Shown here piece by piece: positions 31,723 through 36,415 of a stretch of DNA of 36,415 nt. Source of the stretch: Sinomonas gamaensis (GTDB lineage Bacteria > Actinomycetota > Actinomycetes > Actinomycetales > Micrococcaceae); contig NZ_SSCL01000024.1 of NCBI RefSeq assembly GCF_005876955.1, positions 1 to 36,415 on the forward strand, written 5' to 3'. Below the pieces are notes generated by a model. The model was not told the origin of the DNA and did not search any database. It saw nothing but the letters and a program-made list of their open reading frames with translations. Numbering within the stretch: position 1 is the stretch's first letter; every line of letters begins with the position of its first letter. Both the position numbers and the translations under genes were made by a program.

Positions 31723-33702
31723 CTAATGCTGAGCTGCGACCTGCTGCGCGAAGGCCTCGGTCATGCTTCCGACGCCGGTGACGTCGTCGTAGCCGGACGT
31801 GGCCACCAGCGACGTGTCGAGGCCGAGCGTCGCCACGTATGTCTGGCCGGGGTAGGCGCGGGCGAGGTTGATCGCGTGGGCGGGGCTGGTCACGTCGCGC
31901 ATCGCTGCGGTCGGCGCCGCCGCGGCCTGGTAGACCGCCGGGTTCGCGAAGCCGATCCGCTTGCTGGCGGCCGCCTGTGCGCTCGCCATGAGGCCTGCGG
32001 TGAGCGGGCACGCCAGCGAGGTGCCGCCGATGCGGAGCTCGCTGTAGGAGCCGGAGTTCAGGGAGTGGTCATTCGTGATCGGGCTGTAGCCGATCTTGAA
32101 TCCGGTCCAGACGTCGGCGAGCGCCGAGACGTCTGGCGAGACGCGCTTTCCGCCCGCGAGCGCAGCCGGCACCAGCGCGGCTTGGTACGCGGGCTGGTCG
32201 AAGGCGGCGCTGCGGCCGCCGCCTGCACCGTACTGGAAGACGCCGGGCAGCGGCCCCGCGTAGGCGAGGGACCCGTCAGACTGGGTCACGATGGCCTGAC
32301 GCGTGGTGCCCCACGCGGTCTCCCAGAGGTAGTTGTTGGAGGCACCGAGCGCAAGGCTCGTGCCGCCGACCGAAGTGACGAACGGCGAGCTCGCCGGGAA
32401 GTCGGGCGAGGTGTAGCCGAGGGCAGCCTTCTCGTCGCCGCTGTCGCCGCTGGAGAAGTAGAGGCCGATTCCCTCGGCCGCGGCCTGCAGATGGTTGTTC
32501 TGCTCGCCGAGGAGGACGTCGGAGGGAACTGCTTCCCCGACGTAGCCGTAGCTGTTGCTCACGACCGTCGCAAGCTGGCCGTCGAGGACCTTCGACATCG
32601 CGAGGTCGAGGCCGCCGCCGCAGTTGGAGCCGCCGACGTAGAGGATGTTGGCGCCGGGGGCCGTGCTGTGGACCGCTTCGACGTCGAGCGCCTCTTCGCC
32701 CTGCCACCCGCTGGGCTGGCCGCAGAGCGCTTGATCGTAGTAGACGGGGGGCAGGAGTTCGCGGTACGAGGTGGAGGTCAGCGCCGGGAGTCCGTGGAGC
32801 GACGCGTACTGGTTGGCGTCCTGCGCCATGGTCGGGGCGGCGTACGCGTCGATGATGGCGACGGTCTGGCCGGTGCCCGCCGTCGTGTTCATGGCGACGC
32901 CGTTGCCAAGGCCGTAGGCGGCCTGGATCTGGCCCGGGGTGTAGCCGCAGAGGACGGTCGGGACCGAGGTTGCGCCGGTCTCCGTGGGCGGGACCGCGAC
33001 TTCTTTCTGGTCCCAGTATTCAGAGCACGGCGTCGCGACGGGCGGCGGGGCCGTCTTCGCCGCCGGCTGCGCGTCGCCGCCGTCGACGACGTTGTCCGGG
33101 CGGGTGAGCATCCGGCCTTGGTCGATGCTCACGGCTGAGACGGAGGCCGCGATGTCGCCCGGGAGCGTGGGAGCCCGGTCGGGGCCGATGAGGCTCTGGC
33201 CCTCGAAGGAATACGTCTGCTCCGAAACCTGGAAGGCGTTGTTGAACTGGCTCACGGTGCCGCGGAACACCACGTACTGGCCGCTGTCGGGGACGCCTGT
33301 GACGACCATGCCTTGCGCCTGGAGCCAGTTGACCACCGCATCAGTGTCCGCTGGGGCGGGCGCGAAGCGGGACTTCCACTGGGCGAAGCTCAGGAACTGG
33401 CCGTACTGGGGGCTCCCAGGCGTGGAGACCGCCGTCGCCAACGCCTTCGCGCCCGCCTCATCCCGGAGGCCGAGGTAGATCTCGCCCTCGATCGTGGTGT
33501 TGCTGAGGGGTATGCCGGTCTTCGCCCGGGATCCCGCCCACGGCGGGACCGAGCCTGGATAGGCGGTGGATTTCGACGGCGGAGGGCTGGGCGGGGCTGC
33601 GACGGCCACAGCGGCGGTGCCCAATCCCGCGACGCAGGCCAAGGCGGTTGCGGCCGCAGCAGCACGCAGTGAATGTCGACGAGAAGCCAAATGAATGCCC
33701 AT
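31723..33702 (-). CDS. Secreted S53 family peptidase (sedolisin/kumamolisin type) with propeptide
   Basis: A 659-residue serine-carboxyl peptidase. Residues 1-36 are a signal peptide (MGIHLASRRH, hydrophobic stretch, then AVAVAAPP). Residues 55-200 form the pro-kumamolisin activation domain. Catalytic residues in the family pattern are E336 and D340 (GEEALD), the oxyanion D420 (SSGDSG) and S562 (GGTSLACPL). A C-terminal DVTGVGS suits the calcium site. Such enzymes are secreted, self-activating and work best at acidic pH. ATG 33702 was chosen for the signal peptide and the GGAGAGGG upstream; the frame is open for 61 codons more. It stands alone, with a terminator after it. Confidence 0.9.
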   Translation of the reverse strand: MGIHLASRRHSLRAAAAATALACVAGLGTAAVAVAAPPSPPPSKSTAYPGSVPPWAGSRAKTGIPLSNTTIEGEIYLGLRDEAGAKALATAVSTPGSPQYGQFLSFAQWKSRFAPAPADTDAVVNWLQAQGMVVTGVPDSGQYVVFRGTVSQFNNAFQVSEQTYSFEGQSLIGPDRAPTLPGDIAASVSAVSIDQGRMLTRPDNVVDGGDAQPAAKTAPPPVATPCSEYWDQKEVAVPPTETGATSVPTVLCGYTPGQIQAAYGLGNGVAMNTTAGTGQTVAIIDAYAAPTMAQDANQYASLHGLPALTSTSYRELLPPVYYDQALCGQPSGWQGEEALDVEAVHSTAPGANILYVGGSNCGGGLDLAMSKVLDGQLATVVSNSYGYVGEAVPSDVLLGEQNNHLQAAAEGIGLYFSSGDSGDEKAALGYTSPDFPASSPFVTSVGGTSLALGASNNYLWETAWGTTRQAIVTQSDGSLAYAGPLPGVFQYGAGGGRSAAFDQPAYQAALVPAALAGGKRVSPDVSALADVWTGFKIGYSPITNDHSLNSGSYSELRIGGTSLACPLTAGLMASAQAAASKRIGFANPAVYQAAAAPTAAMRDVTSPAHAINLARAYPGQTYVATLGLDTSLVATSGYDDVTGVGSMTEAFAQQVAAQH

Positions 33703-33858
33703 ATTCCCTCTCCTTCGAAGCACGGGCTGCCTCGACTGCAGCGAGACTAGTCCTGAAATGTTCGTGACAGGAGTGTCGAGAAGCTGGGAGTTCGCCGTGA
33801 ATCCTGAAAGCCAGCTGTGATTGGCCTTGAGCGCAGCGCCCCCTGTACGCTGGTCATG

Positions 33859-33992
33859 CGCAGGGGAGTATCCCAAGCGCCGCACACGTCAACACGTCGG
33901 GCGCAGGAGCCCGGCCGGGTGCGGCGGCCCGTATACGGCGATTGAGCCGGTCAGCGGGTGGAAAGACTTGTGGGGATCACGCCTACCTTGCG
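33859..33992 (+). promoter_or_regulatory. yybP-ykoY manganese riboswitch upstream of terC
   Basis: The leader before the TerC gene has the conserved parts of the yybP-ykoY RNA: GGGGAGTA (33863-33870), ACGTCAACA (about 33886-33894), a GC-rich variable middle, and GCCTACC (33981-33987). The closing stem can form between CGCA (33859-33862) and TGCG (33989-33992). The ribosome site (AAAGGG, about 33994) lies immediately after, so manganese binding can expose or hide it. This element is well known before TerC/Alx and MntP genes. Confidence 0.85.
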
Positions 33993-34004
33993 AAAGGGAC
34001 TTGA

Positions 34005-35198
34005 ATGTCCGTCTCTCCCCTGGTCTGGACCGCCACGATCGTCGCGATCGTGGGCCTTCTGGCCTTCGACTACTTCTTCCACATCCGCAAACCCCACGCT
34101 CCCACGCTGCGTGAGGCCTCGATCTGGTCCGCCATCTACGTCGGCGCCGCGGTGGTCTTCGGGATCCTCGTCCTCATGGTCGGCGGAAGCGAGATGGGAG
34201 GCCAGTACTTCGCCGGCTTCATCACCGAGAAAGCCCTCTCGGTCGACAACCTCTTCGTGTTCCTCGTGATCCTCGCGAGCTTCCGGGTGCCGAGGGAGGA
34301 CCAGCAGAAGGTGCTGCTGTTCGGCATCGTCTTCGCGCTCATCGCCCGGACCGTGTTCATCTTCCTGGGCGTGGCCCTCATCAACAGCTTTGCGTGGATC
34401 TTCTACGTCTTCGGCGCCATCCTCCTCATCACGGCCGGGCACCTGCTCAAGCCCGAGAGCCACGACCAGGACGAGGCGGACAACATCATCGTCCGGCTCG
34501 CCAAGAAGATGTTCCGGACCTCTCCCCACTACGACGGCGACAAGCTCTTCACCGTCGAGAACGGCAAGCGTGTCCTCACTCCGATGCTGCTCGTCATGGT
34601 GGCCATCGGCGGGACGGACATCCTCTTCGCGCTCGACTCCATCCCCGCGATCTTCGGCCTCACCCAGAACGCGTACGTCGTGTTCACGGCGACGGCGTTC
34701 TCCCTCATGGGCCTGCGGCAGCTGTTCTTCCTGCTCGACGGCCTCCTCGACCGCCTGATCTACCTCTCCTTCGGCCTCGCCGCCATCCTCGCGTTCATCG
34801 GCGCCAAGCTCGTGCTGCACGCCCTCCACGAGAACACGCTGCCGTTCATCAACGGGGGCCAGCACGTCGAGGTCTTCGAAGTCACGACCGGCCTGTCCCT
34901 CGTGGTCATCGTCGGCGTCCTCGCCATCACTATCGTGGCCTCGCTCGTGAGCCCCGCCGGCAAGGCGCAGACGGCCATCAACAACGCGCGCCGGCACGCC
35001 GAGAACTACCTCGATCTCGAGTACACCGCCGATCCTGCCGAACGCGAGCGGATCTATCAGGTCCTGCTCGACGAAGAGGCCGCGATCCGCGCAATGGACA
35101 AGAAGTACCGGGACAAGGCGAAAGACGTCGACGCTATTCGGGCGAAGGTCGCGCAGGCTCACGCCCGCCACGCCGAGTACCTGGGCAGCGCGACCTGA
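34005..35198 (+). CDS. TerC-family integral membrane protein (Alx-like, metal homeostasis)
   Basis: A 397-residue membrane protein with about nine hydrophobic segments. Acidic membrane motifs typical of TerC are EKALSVDNLFVFLVI near 81-95 and GGTDILFALDSIPAIFG near 204-220; the Asp residues probably bind metal. The last ~60 residues are a charged helical tail. Relatives such as Alx export manganese and some link to tellurite resistance; the riboswitch in the leader supports a manganese role. No ter operon genes are nearby. Confidence 0.92.
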   Translation: MSVSPLVWTATIVAIVGLLAFDYFFHIRKPHAPTLREASIWSAIYVGAAVVFGILVLMVGGSEMGGQYFAGFITEKALSVDNLFVFLVILASFRVPREDQQKVLLFGIVFALIARTVFIFLGVALINSFAWIFYVFGAILLITAGHLLKPESHDQDEADNIIVRLAKKMFRTSPHYDGDKLFTVENGKRVLTPMLLVMVAIGGTDILFALDSIPAIFGLTQNAYVVFTATAFSLMGLRQLFFLLDGLLDRLIYLSFGLAAILAFIGAKLVLHALHENTLPFINGGQHVEVFEVTTGLSLVVIVGVLAITIVASLVSPAGKAQTAINNARRHAENYLDLEYTADPAERERIYQVLLDEEAAIRAMDKKYRDKAKDVDAIRAKVAQAHARHAEYLGSAT

Positions 35199-35276
35199 TC
35201 CGGGGCTTCCGGCCCTAGCCGTCTCCGGGGGCGCCTGACACGCTGAAGGGTCAAGGCGCCCCGGAAGGAACCGATC

Positions 35277-35702
35277 ATGCCGTACACGCTGTCCCTCGTC
35301 GTCCCGCTGTCCTTCGCCGAGACCATGGAACGGGTACGAGCCGCCTTGGCTGGACAGGGATTCGGAATCCTCTCGGAGAGCGACATCCGTGCCACCTTTG
35401 CCGCCAAGCTGGGCCTCGAGGCGGCCGCCGCCCTCGGCGACTACGTCATCCTCGGAGCCTGCAATCCCGGGCTTGCGCGGCGCGCCCTCACCGTCGAACC
35501 GCAGCTGGGCGCACTGCTGCCGTGCAACGTCGCTGTGCGTCGCGGCCCCGACGACGTGGAGACGACCATCGACGCCGTCGATCCCCTCACGCTGGTGCAG
35601 CTGAGCGACAGCCCGCAGGTCAAAGCCGTGGCCGACGACGCGGGCGCGCGGATCAAAGCCATGCTCGCCTCCGTTGCCGCCGCAACGCAGCCGGCTGCCT
35701 AG
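35277..35702 (+). CDS. DUF302 domain protein
   Basis: A 141-residue protein with the DUF302 pattern: SFAETMERVRAALAGQGFGILSESD at the N-terminus, then FAAKLG, DYVILGACNPGLARRAL, EPQLGALLPCNVAVRR and a hydrophobic end. The family is small, widespread and of unknown role, possibly binding metal or a small ligand. ATG 35277 follows GGAAGGAA. Its stop codon TAG overlaps that of the convergent next gene. Confidence 0.88.
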   Translation: MPYTLSLVVPLSFAETMERVRAALAGQGFGILSESDIRATFAAKLGLEAAAALGDYVILGACNPGLARRALTVEPQLGALLPCNVAVRRGPDDVETTIDAVDPLTLVQLSDSPQVKAVADDAGARIKAMLASVAAATQPAA

Positions 35703-36235
35703 CGGTTTCTCCGGAACGTCCTTCCGGGCGGCGCTGGAACTGCCGCCCTCGCCTCCGGGCCCGCAGCCCTTCGACGGCGCAGCTCAAGCGCGAGGCTCTC
35801 CTGTCCGCGCGCCATGGCCCACCGGTGGTTCGCCGCGAAGACCGGCTTGAACAGCCAGCTGAGCCGCTTGAGGAGTGGCTTGCCGACCGTCACGTTCCAG
35901 TCGTAGCGGATCACGGTCTCGGGGCCGTCCTGGGTGAGGGTCCATCTGCCATTTCCGTTGAGGTCGCCCACGGCCGAGATGGTGAAGCCCTCGAGGGTGA
36001 TGGGTTGGGTGACTTCGAGGGTCCAGCGGAGAGTGTACGGAAGCCAGCCTTTGGTGTAGAGCGCCGCGCGCCTCCCCTTCCCGTCGGGTCCCCCGGGTTC
36101 CAGCGTTCGGACGTCGAGGTACACCGCGGGCCACCAGCGAGGCAGTTCCTCGACCGGTCCGAGGACCGAAATCACTTCCTCCCGCGTGCCCGCAACCCTC
36201 CAGATCGTCACAAACGAGTAATCCGTGCTGGCCAT
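35699..36235 (-). CDS. SRPBCC-family protein
   Basis: A 178-residue START-like protein. It begins MASTDYSFVTIWRVAGTREEVISVL, then has ELPRWWPAVYLDVRTLEPG, WLPYTLRWTLEVT, GRWTLTQDG and TVIRYDWNV, the strands and WW motif of polyketide-cyclase/SRPBCC proteins. The C-terminus is basic and proline-rich. ATG 36235 has GGGAAG just upstream; 26 more in-frame codons upstream lack similarity. Ligand unknown. It shares no operon with neighbours and its stop overlaps the DUF302 stop as CTAG. Confidence 0.8.
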   Translation of the reverse strand: MASTDYSFVTIWRVAGTREEVISVLGPVEELPRWWPAVYLDVRTLEPGGPDGKGRRAALYTKGWLPYTLRWTLEVTQPITLEGFTISAVGDLNGNGRWTLTQDGPETVIRYDWNVTVGKPLLKRLSWLFKPVFAANHRWAMARGQESLALELRRRRAAGPEARAAVPAPPGRTFRRNR

Positions 36236-36351
36236 GGGCTTCCCTTCCGCGCCTCTCGTGCCTCCACTGTACGGCTGGCCGTGTTCCAGCTTGGGCTCAG
36301 GACTTCGAAGCAACGCCTGCGATGATTTCGGGGCATGAGCTGAGGAGTCGC

Positions 36352-36415
36352 ATGGAGCGTAGGGAGCTGACCCCTGAGGATCGGCTGATGATCCAGGCCG
36401 GGATCGGGAAGCGGA
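36352..36415 (+). CDS. Start of an unidentified gene (cut by window edge)
   Basis: ATG at 36352 with GAGGAG six bases upstream opens a frame that reads MERRELTPEDRLMIQAGIGK before the window ends. The ribosome site and codon use suggest a real gene, but 21 residues are too few to identify it. Confidence 0.5.
   Translation, partial: MERRELTPEDRLMIQAGIGKR

Noticed and set aside
31726-33138. 470-codon plus-strand open frame inside the S53 peptidase gene
   Set aside because: The peptidase on the other strand has a signal peptide, propeptide and all catalytic residues; the plus-strand reading is composition-driven.
33951-35171. 406-codon minus-strand open frame opposite TerC
   Set aside because: It is dominated by Asp/Glu/His/Val runs that mirror membrane-protein codons; the TerC gene has a riboswitch, a ribosome site and family motifs.
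1-36415. tRNA or rRNA genes
   Set aside because: No cloverleaf with a T-loop GTTCGA-type signature and matching stems, and no rRNA sequence, was seen on either strand by eye.

Overview
The window is GC-rich DNA with tightly packed, often stop/start-overlapping genes, frequent GTG starts and long antisense open frames. Gene content (a mycothiol-type maleylpyruvate isomerase remnant, a DUF3151 gene beside fba, Streptomyces-like gas vesicle accessory genes, an actinobacterial xylose isomerase) points to an actinobacterium, most likely a Micrococcaceae member of the Arthrobacter/Sinomonas type. That placement is inference from family knowledge; no rRNA or marker gene is present.

Region 1 (1-16896) is a pentose/xyloside catabolic locus. 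The N-terminal part of xylA diverges from a GH5 glycosidase, a zinc alcohol dehydrogenase and an IlvD/Edd sugar-acid dehydratase. A convergent pair (SDR aldose dehydrogenase and SMP-30 lactonase) supplies the oxidation and lactone-hydrolysis steps of a Weimberg/Dahms-like route. A LacI-type regulator is followed by a clear promoter with two palindromic sites and by a long operon: sugar-binding lipoprotein, two ABC permeases, a tautomerase, an extended SDR, an aldo/keto reductase, a Gfo/Idh/MocA oxidoreductase and a GH3 glycosidase. No transport ATPase gene lies in the operon.

Region 2 (16897-19833) is a scarred segment. It holds short interspersed repeats built on a TCGGGTAC core, a 21-bp perfect hairpin, a small antibiotic-biosynthesis-monooxygenase-like gene, and a decayed gentisate/3-hydroxybenzoate cluster. 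In that cluster the isomerase is truncated, fumarylpyruvate hydrolase is intact, gentisate dioxygenase lacks its N-terminal half, and it abuts head-to-head an opposite-strand fragment of a flavin hydroxylase.

Region 3 (19834-28560) is a gas vesicle operon of the actinobacterial type: GvpY-like and GvpZ-like (SRPBCC) proteins with highly charged tails, GvpA, GvpF, GvpG, GvpO, a GvpA/J paralogue carrying a zinc ribbon, a GvpA/S paralogue fused to two GRAM/PH-like domains, GvpK and GvpL. Its last gene overlaps a Rieske ferredoxin gene, which overlaps a ferredoxin reductase gene, so a two-protein electron transfer chain appears to be translated with the gas vesicle genes. I regard this region as the most interesting part of the window.

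Region 4 (28582-36415) is more ordinary: gluconate kinase divergent from a GntR/FadR regulator, DUF3151 plus class II fructose-bisphosphate aldolase, a secreted S53 (sedolisin) peptidase, a TerC-family membrane protein preceded by a convincing yybP-ykoY manganese riboswitch, a DUF302 protein, an SRPBCC protein, and the first codons of an unidentified gene at the right edge. All functional calls are from reading motifs and remembered family patterns; no database search was run.
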